Assembly (NCBI RefSeq): GCF_021513275.1
Contig: NZ_CP090978.1
Location: 2,666,001 to 2,730,000, forward strand
Source: Paenibacillus hexagrammi
Lineage (GTDB): Bacteria > Bacillota > Bacilli > Paenibacillales > NBRC-103111
Reading direction: 5' to 3'
DNA length: 64,000 nt
Position numbers and translations under genes: made by a program. Positions 8,528 to 17,345 of this stretch are shown here, one piece after another. The number at the start of each line of letters is the position of its first letter. Positions within the stretch are counted from its first letter, which is position 1. The notes under the pieces are model-generated. The model worked only from the letters and a program-made list of their open reading frames with translations, was not told the DNA's origin and did no database searches.

Positions 8528-11500
8528 GTAATCTTGAACAAATCTCCATTAGTCTGCACGTCATCTCCTACGCTGGCCGCTATGATTCTGATGCTTCCCG
8601 GCGTCAGAGACGGATCGGATACCGCTGCAATTTTCCAACCCTCTTGTAATGATTCTGCAGCGACAAATTCGACTTGCTCAGGGTCGTAAGCCATCGTAAT
8701 ATCCTGCGCATACAGTCGTTCTGCAGCGTTGTTTACCGTATACGTGACATCAAAGGATTGACCGCTCGATACCGATGCCGGTGCCGATAACATACCGCTA
8801 GGTAACGGTGCTTCTTCTTTGAGAACTGTTACAGTGAACTCCTTCGTATCTTGAATGCTTCCTTGGGATATCGTTGCTGTCAGAATCACCGTTTTATTGC
8901 CTGCCTCAAACAGCGGGCGATGAACGGCGCCGCTATCTTCGATGACAGCAGGATCATTGGACGCCCAGGTAATCGTGCTGCCATTGTTTCCTGAAGTGGG
9001 AAGCTCCAGATTAGCTGTAATTGCGCTTGTATCTCCAAGTGTCAGCGCAGCAGTATCCCGAGCTACGGCATCCGCATGATCCTCTTCCTTCAGTTGAAGT
9101 ACTTCCCATGCTGTTAAGGCTTTGTTGTAAATGCGGAAGTCATCCACTTCCCCAGGGAAGTAAGGGTCATTATAGAAGGATTTGCCCACATAACCGGAGT
9201 AATCCTTGGTTGCATCATAGAGATCGGATGGCTTCAGCGTCAGATTCGTATTCTTGAGTACTTCCACGCCATCCACGTACATGGTTGCCGTGTGGTGCTC
9301 CGAATCATATACAACCGTAAGCAGCTTCCATACATTGGCATCCATTTGTGCGCCGGTTAGCAGTCCTTGCTCAGCCGGGTAGCTTGATACGGTAATCGCT
9401 GAATACAGTCTGCTCGAGCTGTTTCTTGGAGTCGCAAAAATATACTTATTGGAATCTACACCAAGCGCATAAATCCATTGATTATTCGTCGTGCCGCCAT
9501 TCCATTTCACATAAGTGGAAATCGTGATGTTATTCATGTCTTTGAGGAGGCCATTCGGTATCTTGACATAAGGCGATGTCGTCGAGCCAGCGGCTCCGCC
9601 GGCCATCTTGAACGACCCTCCATGAACACCGCTTCCAAAAGCAGGTGTTCTGATATAGGTGCCGTCATTGCCATGACCGGAAGCATCCGCTGCTGTCGTA
9701 CCGCTGGTTTCGTCAAATTTGTACCAGAGCAGCAGATTGTCACCGGAGACGGAAGCCGGCACCGTGACATGAACCGTATACGTCTTGCCTCCATAAGCTA
9801 CGGTTATATCCGCACTGCCCTGTGACTTGGCTTTAATCAAGCCGGTTTGCGTAACATCGGCCACCTGCGGCGCTGAAGAAGTGAATGTCGCAGAAGCCGT
9901 TACATTGGAGCTTGTGCCGTCACCGTTGGATTTCTTCAAAACGATCACCTTGGAGGCATTCGCCTCAATCGTCATTTCCTCTTCCGCCAAGTATACGGCT
10001 CCCGCTGGGCCGGCAACCTGCACCGTGGCTTCAACTGCAGATCCAGGCAAATGTCCGTCCGGCACTGGAACACCTAAGTACGGAGTGCCATCATCGTGCC
10101 AATACACATTCTGGACACGAGCCCATCTGGAAGCATCATACAGTGGGTTATAACCGCTTACACCGGAATATCTTTCATTCTCACGAGCATGATAGACAAA
10201 TACATCTTGTGTACCGTCTTCACTTACGGTAAAGGTGCCGTGACCTGGCCCGAATTGACCGTTTTGCGGCGCTGTCGCCATAATCGGGTACGGTGTCTTG
10301 ATCCATGAAGCAGGATCCAGCAGATTCGTATCCGGAGAATCAACGGCTGTCAACAAACCGACCGCGTAGGTGGAATCCGTAGAACCCGCGGAGTAGGCTA
10401 CAAAAATTTTCCCGTTCTTCTTAATGACGGCAGGGCCTTCATTGACATTATCCCTGCGCTGCTCCCACGTGTACTCCGGAGTGGCGATGTTGACTTGTTC
10501 ACTTCCGAGTGTCGTCGGACTTGTCATTTTGGCAATGCGCAGGCTCGAATTTACAGATTGTGAACCGTTAGCAAACGCATAAATCATGTACAGCTCACCG
10601 TTGTGCTCAAACGTTGTGGCGTCAAGGTCGAAGGCTTCGTCATTCATGCTAACTTTGCCGAGCTCATTCCATGCTCCTGTCATCGGATCTTGCGCCGAGC
10701 ACTCGAGCACGTATACACGAAGATCGAAGTTGGACGTCGTAGTTCCCGCTGCGAAATAAATGTACCACTTGCCTTGATAGTAATGCAGCTCAGGCGCCCA
10801 AATATGGTAAGACATCGCACCGGAGGAATGCTTGGTCCAAATGATTTTTTCTTCTGCAGTCGCAAGTCCTTGAATAGTTGCGGCTCTGCGCAGAGCGATC
10901 TTATCGTATTGATAGGAAGCTGTTAAATTATGCGAAGCATCCATATAGGAGCTGGTGTAGTAGTAATACCCATCTGCTCCTTTATAAATATTAGGATCGG
11001 CGCCGTTCTTAATTAACGGATTCATGTAATCCGGCATGCCGCTCAGTGTACCCTGAACCTTAAAGCTTCCTTCCTTGACATATTGGCTGGGATCAACCGA
11101 TTCCCAACTTACCGATTTAGAAGCAGAGGACCCATCGCTATAGATGACTTCCCCCGTCTCAGGCAGTTCGGGAGCCTCACCCATCTGAGTTTGGAGCTTG
11201 ATAGACTTGGAGCCTACTGGCATTTTGGGAGTTCCTAATCTCGCTGTAACCTTGGCCAACTCCTCGGGAGTTACGCTCACCATGCTTCCAAAGATCGACT
11301 TCTCAGGCGCATAGGTCAAATCAGGCTTAGCAGCCGGATAATCCATGCCCGAGTATGCTGAAGGCGCAGAGACCGTAACGAAATCCGTTGTCGTGTTAGC
11401 GTAATTTTGTGTGCCGTTGGTCCAATATATGATGTAGTTTTTGGAGGTGGAATCATACTTAACCTGAGGGGTTTTGGCAACTGCCCCTGTACTGTTCATC

Positions 11501-11937
11501 TGGATACTGCGCTCATTTGTGTAGTGGATGAAATCCGTAGTATCCCATGCGAAAATGCTGGAGCTAGTAGCTGAACCAGCGCTATTGGTACTAGTAGCCA
11601 AAAGCACAAAGGTTCCGTCTTGCTTGCGGAATAAATACGGATCCTCCATTTGCAGGCCGTTTGCGGGGTTGGCCTTATATCCCGGATTTTTTTTGAAAAG
11701 TATGCCGTTATTGTCATTCAAAGCAGTCCAGTGGGTTTGATCATAGCTGTAGGCAAGATGCAGACTGTCATCCATGTACGACATGCTCGTTCCGGATGTC
11801 CCTTTCGTATGATAAGACATCACGTAAGCCGTTTGTTCTTCCGCTGATGCTGATACTGGCGCTGCGCCCGTCCCGCTAAATAAGCTAACCAGAATCGTGC
11901 AAACGGCGAAAATGGCTACTCCCTTTTTCCTGCTCAT
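8524..11937 (-). CDS. Secreted GH43 arabinanase-type enzyme, multi-modular
   Basis: About 1137 residues from ATG 11937 (GGAGGG seven bases upstream; two earlier in-frame ATGs lie on or before that site). Order: signal peptide (about 1-32), an N-terminal GH43-like propeller region (about 40-190), a bacterial Ig-like linker, the main GH43 propeller (about 305-640) with the family Asp/Glu positions in NGADPNIY, HIWAPELHYY and VNEGPAVIKK, a Big_2-like domain, a LamG-like concanavalin domain (LLLWYKFDETSG to VDDFRIYNKAL), an atrophied Ig domain, and the start of a cohesin-like domain. The stop at 8524 is caused by a frameshift. Probable role: endo-acting arabinan hydrolysis outside the cell. A cre-like palindrome lies 62 bp upstream. 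Confidence 0.9.
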   Translation of the reverse strand: MSRKKGVAIFAVCTILVSLFSGTGAAPVSASAEEQTAYVMSYHTKGTSGTSMSYMDDSLHLAYSYDQTHWTALNDNNGILFKKNPGYKANPANGLQMEDPYLFRKQDGTFVLLATSTNSAGSATSSSIFAWDTTDFIHYTNERSIQMNSTGAVAKTPQVKYDSTSKNYIIYWTNGTQNYANTTTDFVTVSAPSAYSGMDYPAAKPDLTYAPEKSIFGSMVSVTPEELAKVTARLGTPKMPVGSKSIKLQTQMGEAPELPETGEVIYSDGSSASKSVSWESVDPSQYVKEGSFKVQGTLSGMPDYMNPLIKNGADPNIYKGADGYYYYTSSYMDASHNLTASYQYDKIALRRAATIQGLATAEEKIIWTKHSSGAMSYHIWAPELHYYQGKWYIYFAAGTTTSNFDLRVYVLECSAQDPMTGAWNELGKVSMNDEAFDLDATTFEHNGELYMIYAFANGSQSVNSSLRIAKMTSPTTLGSEQVNIATPEYTWEQRRDNVNEGPAVIKKNGKIFVAYSAGSTDSTYAVGLLTAVDSPDTNLLDPASWIKTPYPIMATAPQNGQFGPGHGTFTVSEDGTQDVFVYHARENERYSGVSGYNPLYDASRWARVQNVYWHDDGTPYLGVPVPDGHLPGSAVEATVQVAGPAGAVYLAEEEMTIEANASKVIVLKKSNGDGTSSNVTASATFTSSAPQVADVTQTGLIKAKSQGSADITVAYGGKTYTVHVTVPASVSGDNLLLWYKFDETSGTTAADASGHGNDGTYIRTPAFGSGVHGGSFKMAGGAAGSTTSPYVKIPNGLLKDMNNITISTYVKWNGGTTNNQWIYALGVDSNKYIFATPRNSSSRLYSAITVSSYPAEQGLLTGAQMDANVWKLLTVVYDSEHHTATMYVDGVEVLKNTNLTLKPSDLYDATKDYSGYVGKSFYNDPYFPGEVDDFRIYNKALTAWEVLQLKEEDHADAVARDTAALTLGDTSAITANLELPTSGNNGSTITWASNDPAVIEDSGAVHRPLFEAGNKTVILTATISQGSIQDTKEFTVTVLKEEAPLPSGMLSAPASVSSGQSFDVTYTVNNAAERLYAQDITMAYDPEQVEFVAAESLQEGWKIAAVSDPSLTPGSIRIIAASVGDDVQTNGDLFKIT

Positions 11938-11998
11938 AGACATACCCTCCATTTATGAATGAATGACGTAATTCGCTTTCCACCCCTTTAGATTCATT

Positions 11999-12012
11999 TG
12001 CAACCGGTTTCA
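11999..12012. promoter_or_regulatory. cre-like catabolite-repression palindrome upstream of GH43
   Basis: TGCAACCGGTTTCA matches the CcpA consensus TGWAANCGNTNWCA at all but one fixed position. It lies 62 bp upstream of the GH43 start. A LacI-family local regulator is the alternative. Confidence 0.5.
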
Positions 12013-12200
12013 TTATGGCAGCTAAAGAAATTCTATCCATGATCAGTCTCTATCTCAATAGAATTATTTTTTGTAAAACTAGAATTATTTTGGACGATCC
12101 ATACGGTTTGAGCCTTCGGTTTTCCTACATTTCTATTTTGTACAATTCCTTACAAATCAGGCATTAAAACGTTTCAACATATGAAGAAAAGAGACCTTTT

Positions 12201-12950
12201 TTATAGGGGGTCTCTATCCCTAATGGTGTAGCCTTCTCCAAGCTCAATTTCCGTGAAGCCTGCCATTTGTCTTGCCTGAAATCCGAATGGTGTTTGGCGG
12301 CCGATAAGAATAATATTTTGTATATGACCTCTGTGTCCTGAAGGAAGCAGGAATGCTTTCACATAAGTAAATATCCCGTTTAACGTCGTGTGAATCGCAT
12401 TGATGAGCGGATCATGCTCCCCTTTTCCGAAGAGGTTCATCATGAGCATGCCGGAAGCATCGAGTTTTTCTCTGCACATCATAAAAAATTCGTGAGAAAT
12501 CAAATGAACAGGTGTGCCCTTCTCACTAAAAGCATCCAGAATCAAGCAATCATAAGCCTGCTGCGGTTCACTGCCAAGAAGAATTCGACCATCACCTATG
12601 CAAACAGGATCGCCGCGGTATCCAAAAAATTTCTTGCTTAGCTCCACCACTTCGTGATCCAGCTCGGCTACTTTACAGCGCTTGTCTGAAAAATAACTGG
12701 TAAGTGTGCCAATGCCGTGCCCGATTATGAATACTTGTTCAAAGCGAGGCTGATTATACTCAAGCAGATGAATCATAGCCCGAGGATATTCAAAAAGGAT
12801 ACGCTCCGGATCATTCATATCCAGGGCACCTTGCATGGCGTTATCTGAGAACTCCAGCAACCGGAAACGCCCCTTTTCGCCGTAGAACTGCGTAGTTTCA
12901 TAAACGAATAGTTCGTGATGAGGGCTGGATGATTGGTAAAGCAGCTCCAT
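12201..12950 (-). CDS. Spermidine-synthase-like protein
   Basis: 249 residues with the Rossmann methyltransferase-like fold of aminopropyltransferases: a glycine-rich loop (VFIIGHGIGTLTSYF), an acidic residue after strand 2 (VAELDHEVVELSKKFF), a GDGR motif, and the CLILDAFSEKG strand with its catalytic Asp. True spermidine synthases have a DxxD-type active site and a longer N-terminal domain; here the N-terminus is short, so the substrate is uncertain. Many Bacillota carry such SpeE-like orphan proteins. It precedes no polyamine gene and lies 48 bp downstream of homoserine dehydrogenase on the same strand. Confidence 0.75.
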   Translation of the reverse strand: MELLYQSSSPHHELFVYETTQFYGEKGRFRLLEFSDNAMQGALDMNDPERILFEYPRAMIHLLEYNQPRFEQVFIIGHGIGTLTSYFSDKRCKVAELDHEVVELSKKFFGYRGDPVCIGDGRILLGSEPQQAYDCLILDAFSEKGTPVHLISHEFFMMCREKLDASGMLMMNLFGKGEHDPLINAIHTTLNGIFTYVKAFLLPSGHRGHIQNIILIGRQTPFGFQARQMAGFTEIELGEGYTIRDRDPL

Positions 12951-12998
12951 GTGATCGATTCCTTTCCAAACGAAAAGCCCGGGTAGGGCAAGCTGAAC

Positions 12999-14018
12999 TC
13001 AAGTAGTATGATAGAGATGAATTAAATCCTTTAACGCCGCTGCCGCAGCTCCCCTTGGACTTGAAGATCCTCCTACGGCTCCCACGTCCCCCATCGTATC
13101 AGTCCTAAACACAATTCCCTTGTTGGTTCCGTCAACACTGGATAGCAGGTGGTCGCTGCCGATCATGCTAGGCCCAACCTCCACTCGAACCGTTCCATCT
13201 TGCTTGTACGCGCGGGCTAGCAGTTTCATTTTCTTACCTTGGGCACTTGCTTCTATGATGTCTTCTGAAGATACGCCTACAATCCCCGTCACGGTCACAT
13301 CAGACAATGAAAGTCTTGAACCTAGAAGACTATTTGCTAGCAGGAGGATTTTGCAGGCGCTGTCTATACCTTCCACATCCAAGCGTGGATTGGCCTCCGC
13401 GATGCCCTGGTGCTGTGCAGCCTTTAATGCTTCCTCAAATGAGACTTGCTCTCGCTGCATGCTGCTTAAAATGTAGTTGCTCGTACCATTCAAGATCCCT
13501 TCAATCGATACGATTTCAGAGCCAGCCAGACTGATTTGGCCGATGTCAAGCGTTGGCAGTGCCGCAGCCGTTGCCCCGCTGAATTTTAGTTTTACCTGGT
13601 TAGCGTCCGCAGCAGTGAAGATGGTGTCGTAATGCCGCACCAGGGCTCCTTTTGATATGGCTACAATGTCCATCTGATGATGGATGGCTTTCATGATATA
13701 GCCAAATCCGGGTTCGCCGCTATCCGTGTCTGTTGGCGTCGCTTCAATCAGCGCATCTGCCTGATCAAAGGTGGACATGAGAGGTAGACCCGAATTCTTG
13801 GAGAAGGTCTCCAGAGAATCGGAGCCGGGCTCGGCATCACCTAAGATTTTCAGGTCCAAGCCGTCTTCGCTTGTTATAAAGCCTCCCCTTCCCCCTACCG
13901 CAACAAGCCTGAAATCAAGCTCATACGCACGCCGAAGGAACCGATGCTTTTCTTGAAGTAGTCTTACAAATTCTCGGCCTACAACACCGAATCCAGTCAG
14001 TACGAGGTTTACGCGCAT
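12999..14018 (-). CDS. hom: Homoserine dehydrogenase
   Basis: 339 residues; converts aspartate semialdehyde to homoserine with NAD(P)H on the threonine/methionine path. It has an N-terminal nucleotide-binding loop (LTGFGVVGREFVRLL), the substrate-domain signature GILNGTSNYILSSM, the EANPRLDVEGIDSACKILLLANSLLG block with its catalytic Lys/Asp/Glu, and a GDVGAVGGSSSPRGAAAAALKDL C-terminal strand. There is no C-terminal ACT domain, so this is the short form, which may escape threonine feedback. The ATG at 14018 is followed directly by the nucleotide-binding strand. It is divergent from a MalY/PatB-like lyase, which fits a link to methionine metabolism. Confidence 0.93.
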   Translation of the reverse strand: MRVNLVLTGFGVVGREFVRLLQEKHRFLRRAYELDFRLVAVGGRGGFITSEDGLDLKILGDAEPGSDSLETFSKNSGLPLMSTFDQADALIEATPTDTDSGEPGFGYIMKAIHHQMDIVAISKGALVRHYDTIFTAADANQVKLKFSGATAAALPTLDIGQISLAGSEIVSIEGILNGTSNYILSSMQREQVSFEEALKAAQHQGIAEANPRLDVEGIDSACKILLLANSLLGSRLSLSDVTVTGIVGVSSEDIIEASAQGKKMKLLARAYKQDGTVRVEVGPSMIGSDHLLSSVDGTNKGIVFRTDTMGDVGAVGGSSSPRGAAAAALKDLIHLYHTT

Positions 14019-14231
14019 AGTTTGCCTCCTGCAAATTCATGATGATACTTAATTTACCATCGACAAGCACATGATAGTAGAGCTTCAATATTCTTGTTAA
14101 AGAGGTGACATAAGAAATGACGCTGCCGCATAACTCTACCCGCCAGACGTTAGCTAAACCTTCGTGCGGTATACGACTGGTCGAAAATGATGGTATACTT
14201 TAGTCACTACAAGAATTAGAGGTGATACCTG

Positions 14232-15404
14232 TTGACTTACAATTTCGACCAACGCATCGATCGGCGTCATACCCGATCCTATAAATGGGACCAGAATGAG
14301 CAACTCTTCGGAGATCCTGACGTACTCTCGTTGTGGGTTGCGGATATGGATTTTCTTTGTCCTCCGGCTGTACAAGCCGTTCTGGAGAAGCGTGCATCAC
14401 TTGGTATTTACGGTTATGCGATCCGCACGGACAGCTATTTTCAAGCGATCACGGACTGGTTCAAGCGCCGTCATGACTGGATAATCGATCCGAAATGGAT
14501 CACCGATTCCCCTAGTATTGTCACAACGCTTAGCCTAGCAGTTGAGCTGTTCAGCGAGCCTGGCAGCCAGGTTGTCTTGCAATCGCCGGTGTACTATCCA
14601 TTCTATGACGTTATTCAAAGTAACGGGCGTAAGGTGGCCAAGAACCCGCTCGTCATCCGCAATGGCCGCTTCGAAATGGATTACGAGCATCTGGAAGAGC
14701 TGTTCAAAAGCGGCGCCAAGCTGCTGCTGCTTTGCAGCCCGCACAACCCAGGAGGCCGGGTTTGGGAACGGGAAGAGCTTGTAAGACTTGGTGAGCTGTG
14801 CCTGCAATACGGAGTGACCGTCGTTTCCGACGAAATTCACTGCGACCTCACCTTGTCCGGTCACAAGCATATACCGTTCGCTACTTTATCGCCAGAGCTG
14901 GCCGATATTACATTAACGTGCTTAGCTGCAACTAAAACATTCAATTTGCCGGGATTACATACATCATTCGCAGTGGCCTCCAACCCGTCCATAAAGAGAA
15001 AACTGGATCATCGCATTAAAACACTTAGTCTGCATATGGCCCAGCACTTCGCCCAGGACGCAGTCGAAGCGGCTTACAACGAAGGTGAAGCCTGGTTGGA
15101 CGAAATGCTCGCTTATATCGAGGGAAACTTGCAATATACGCTCGATTATCTCACGCAGCATCTGCCTGAAATTAAACCACTGCAGCCTGAAGGCACCTAC
15201 CTTCTCTGGCTTGACTGCCGTGACCTGAACTTGGATGTTGCAGGATTAAAGGATCTCATGTTCAAGCAAGCGAAGGTTGCGTTCAGCGAAGGCTCCGTAT
15301 TCGGCTCCGAAGGAGAAGGCTGGCTGCGCATTAACCTGGCTTGTCCGCGATCGATTGTGGAAGAGGCATTGGAGCGATTTGCTCAAGCCGTACGAAACCG
15401 GTAA
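14232..15404 (+). CDS. patB: MalY/PatB-family PLP-dependent C-S lyase
   Basis: 390 residues, fold-type I aminotransferase class I/II. The start is a TTG with GAGGTG seven bases upstream, giving the typical N-terminus NFDQRIDRRHTRSYKWD and WVADMDF. The PLP lysine is in AATKTFNLPGLHTSFAV, the SPHNPGGRVW loop binds PLP, and WLRINLACPRS carries the carboxylate-binding Arg. PatB/MalY enzymes act as cystathionine beta-lyase or cysteine-S-conjugate lyase. Divergent from hom, consistent with a sulfur amino-acid role. A perfect bidirectional terminator follows. Confidence 0.92.
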   Translation: MTYNFDQRIDRRHTRSYKWDQNEQLFGDPDVLSLWVADMDFLCPPAVQAVLEKRASLGIYGYAIRTDSYFQAITDWFKRRHDWIIDPKWITDSPSIVTTLSLAVELFSEPGSQVVLQSPVYYPFYDVIQSNGRKVAKNPLVIRNGRFEMDYEHLEELFKSGAKLLLLCSPHNPGGRVWEREELVRLGELCLQYGVTVVSDEIHCDLTLSGHKHIPFATLSPELADITLTCLAATKTFNLPGLHTSFAVASNPSIKRKLDHRIKTLSLHMAQHFAQDAVEAAYNEGEAWLDEMLAYIEGNLQYTLDYLTQHLPEIKPLQPEGTYLLWLDCRDLNLDVAGLKDLMFKQAKVAFSEGSVFGSEGEGWLRINLACPRSIVEEALERFAQAVRNR

Positions 15405-15421
15405 TTTTCTAACTTATATAC

Positions 15422-15463
15422 AAAGCGGCAGTCCAGTTCATCAGTTCTGGACTGCCGCTTTTT
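15422..15463. terminator. Bidirectional terminator between patB and MFS gene
   Basis: GCGGCAGTCCAG pairs perfectly with CTGGACTGCCGC; an A run precedes and a T run follows. It is shared by the convergent genes ending at 15404 and 15490. Confidence 0.9.
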
Positions 15464-15489
15464 CACATGCCACTCCTCAATTTCGCCTG

Positions 15490-16833
15490 TTACTCCGGCT
15501 GCTGCACCATTACGGGGCTTGGCTCCAGCTTACGGTTCCGGATAAACAGCGAGGTGATCAAAGCAACGATTGTACTGATACAGCCGAAAAGGAACAGCCC
15601 ATGGAATCCTGCCATTCCCGGCGTACGGGTAAGGATGGCTCCCATAATTGTAACGCCTACCGCTGTTCCGATGTTGCGGCAGAACATCAAGAATGAGGTA
15701 GAAATCCCCCGTTGATGCGGCTCTGCGAGCTGTTGGACAGCGATAATCGCCACAGTCGATGTCAGGCCAAAGGCAAGGCCGACTACGGTGATGCATATCG
15801 TCGCGTAGCCGACACCTGATCCTGCATGGATCAATGTCAGCAATACACCAGCTAGAACAAGTAGAATGTTCCCTGCCAGGAGCAGCGGACGAAAGCCATA
15901 ACGTATTACCCACTTCCCTGCCGGTACCGCAACGACCATCCAACCGGCTGCCAGACCGAGCAGCGGCAAGCCGCTCATGAATAAGCTAGCTCCGGCAAAA
16001 TTTTGAAGAAATAACGGGATAAAACTTCCGATCCCAAATAGCGCGAGACATGCGACGAAGCCGTTAATGTTCACCCAACGGATCGTCTGGTCTCCTAGCA
16101 TTTGTAGTGGCACGAGTGGAGAGTCCTGCTTCTTCTCAAAGAGATAGAAAAGAATCAGAAACACGATTCCTAGAGCTCCGCATACCACTTGATTCTTCTC
16201 AATGACGGTCACAAGCAGAAGTAAGCTAACCCCTATCGTAAATAAAACGGCTCCGATATAATCCACCTTCGCTGGCTTCGCCTGGTATACTTCTTTATAA
16301 GGAAGCAGCATCAGGAATGCTAGCAAACAAATCGGGAGATTCACATAAAAGATCCAGCGCCAGCTCAAATACTCAACAAAAAAAGCGCCAAGCATGGGAG
16401 CCAACACCGCTGAGATCCCCCACATTGAGGTGAACAACGCCTGGATTTTCCCCCTGTTTTCTACCGAGAACAAATCTCCTGCAATGATCATCGGAAAAGG
16501 CATCATAACACCGGCGCCGATCCCTTGAACAGCCCGGAAGATAACCAGCTGCACCATGGATTGAGATAATCCGCAGAGGAGCGAACCGATAAGAAAAAGC
16601 AGAATGCCACATGCGAATACCTTTTTGCGGCCAAACAAATCAGAAACCCGCCCTGCTACAGGCGCGAGCACGGTGTTGAAAATCATATATGCTGCAAACG
16701 ACCAGGCGTATAGATCGAATCGCCCTAATTCCTGCGCAACGATCGGCATCGTCGTATTCATGATGGTAGAATCCATAGATGCCACCAGCATGGCCAGAAC
16801 AATACTAATTAAAACGAAAGTCCGGCTCTTCAT
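15490..16833 (-). CDS. EmrB/QacA-type MFS exporter (DHA2)
   Basis: About 447 residues from the ATG at 16833; GGAGG lies nine bases upstream, so the GTG three codons earlier is less likely. The protein is hydrophobic throughout. Hallmarks are the motif MDSTIMNTTMPIVAQELG in helix 1 (the proton-linked Asp of DHA2 drug exporters), the motif A loop GRVSDLFGRKKVF, and motif C in helix 5 (SAVLAPMLGAFFVEYLSWRW). 14 helices are usual for DHA2. Likely exports drugs or lipophilic compounds across the plasma membrane. No regulator is adjacent. Confidence 0.9.
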   Translation of the reverse strand: MKSRTFVLISIVLAMLVASMDSTIMNTTMPIVAQELGRFDLYAWSFAAYMIFNTVLAPVAGRVSDLFGRKKVFACGILLFLIGSLLCGLSQSMVQLVIFRAVQGIGAGVMMPFPMIIAGDLFSVENRGKIQALFTSMWGISAVLAPMLGAFFVEYLSWRWIFYVNLPICLLAFLMLLPYKEVYQAKPAKVDYIGAVLFTIGVSLLLLVTVIEKNQVVCGALGIVFLILFYLFEKKQDSPLVPLQMLGDQTIRWVNINGFVACLALFGIGSFIPLFLQNFAGASLFMSGLPLLGLAAGWMVVAVPAGKWVIRYGFRPLLLAGNILLVLAGVLLTLIHAGSGVGYATICITVVGLAFGLTSTVAIIAVQQLAEPHQRGISTSFLMFCRNIGTAVGVTIMGAILTRTPGMAGFHGLFLFGCISTIVALITSLFIRNRKLEPSPVMVQQPE

Positions 16834-17079
16834 ATCCTCCACCCTCCGGTCTGCTCTTTATAAACTTGCTGCTTACGAGAAAATAGATCGATTTCTTCGG
16901 TCATACCAGTTCCTCTTTCCCTTCCTATAGATAGCAAAATCCTAGGCGTCAATCATATCAATTTCTCAAAGCATTTCGCAAGAAGCAATCACCAAAAGCT
17001 GTCCAAATCGAACATTAACCATTTACGTAAATTTATGTTACAATATACTGCGATATTGATGATGAAGGGTTGATATGAA

Positions 17080-17247
17080 ATGGAAGAGATTATGTTAAAA
17101 GAGGATTTTGAATTGGAGTATGCAAAGACGAAAGGTACGATCGTTGAACCGAGACAAAGAGGCGTTCGAATTTATCCTGCCGGGAAGATCACAGCCTACT
17201 CGGACATTTTTGTGGCGATTGAAGGAAAAAATTGCTGCGTAACGTAA
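17080..17247 (+). CDS. Small 55-residue protein of unknown function
   Basis: An ATG at 17080 opens a 55-codon frame ending TAA at 17247. GAAGGG lies about 13 bases upstream, which is far; the two nearer in-frame options do not extend. The product is charged in its first half, then reads RGVRIYPAGKITAYSDIFVA and ends EGKNCCVT with a Cys-Cys pair. A TACAAT/TATACT -10-like stretch lies at 17038-17049. It is followed by a strong terminator and is convergent with the nuclease gene. I do not recognise the family. The vicinal cysteines near the C-terminus are unusual; a modified peptide or metal site is speculation. Confidence 0.5.
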   Translation: MEEIMLKEDFELEYAKTKGTIVEPRQRGVRIYPAGKITAYSDIFVAIEGKNCCVT

Positions 17248-17280
17248 ACGACTTTATTGTTATTGAATAACAGACGATTA

Positions 17281-17330
17281 AGAGGGTGTTCCATCAGTCA
17301 TCGTAGATGACCGGGAAACACCCTCTTTTC
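17281..17330. terminator. Bidirectional terminator
   Basis: AGAGGGTGTT pairs with AACACCCTCT, with a further inner TCATC/GATGA pairing and a TTTT run. It separates the convergent 55-residue gene and the nuclease gene. Confidence 0.8.
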
Positions 17331-17345
17331 CATTCGTCAAAGCGG

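Noticed and set aside
12162-12180. AAAACGTTTCAA palindrome as a cre site
   Set aside because: It lacks one base of the 14-bp spacing, lies about 230 bp from the GH43 start, and is at the 3' end of another gene.
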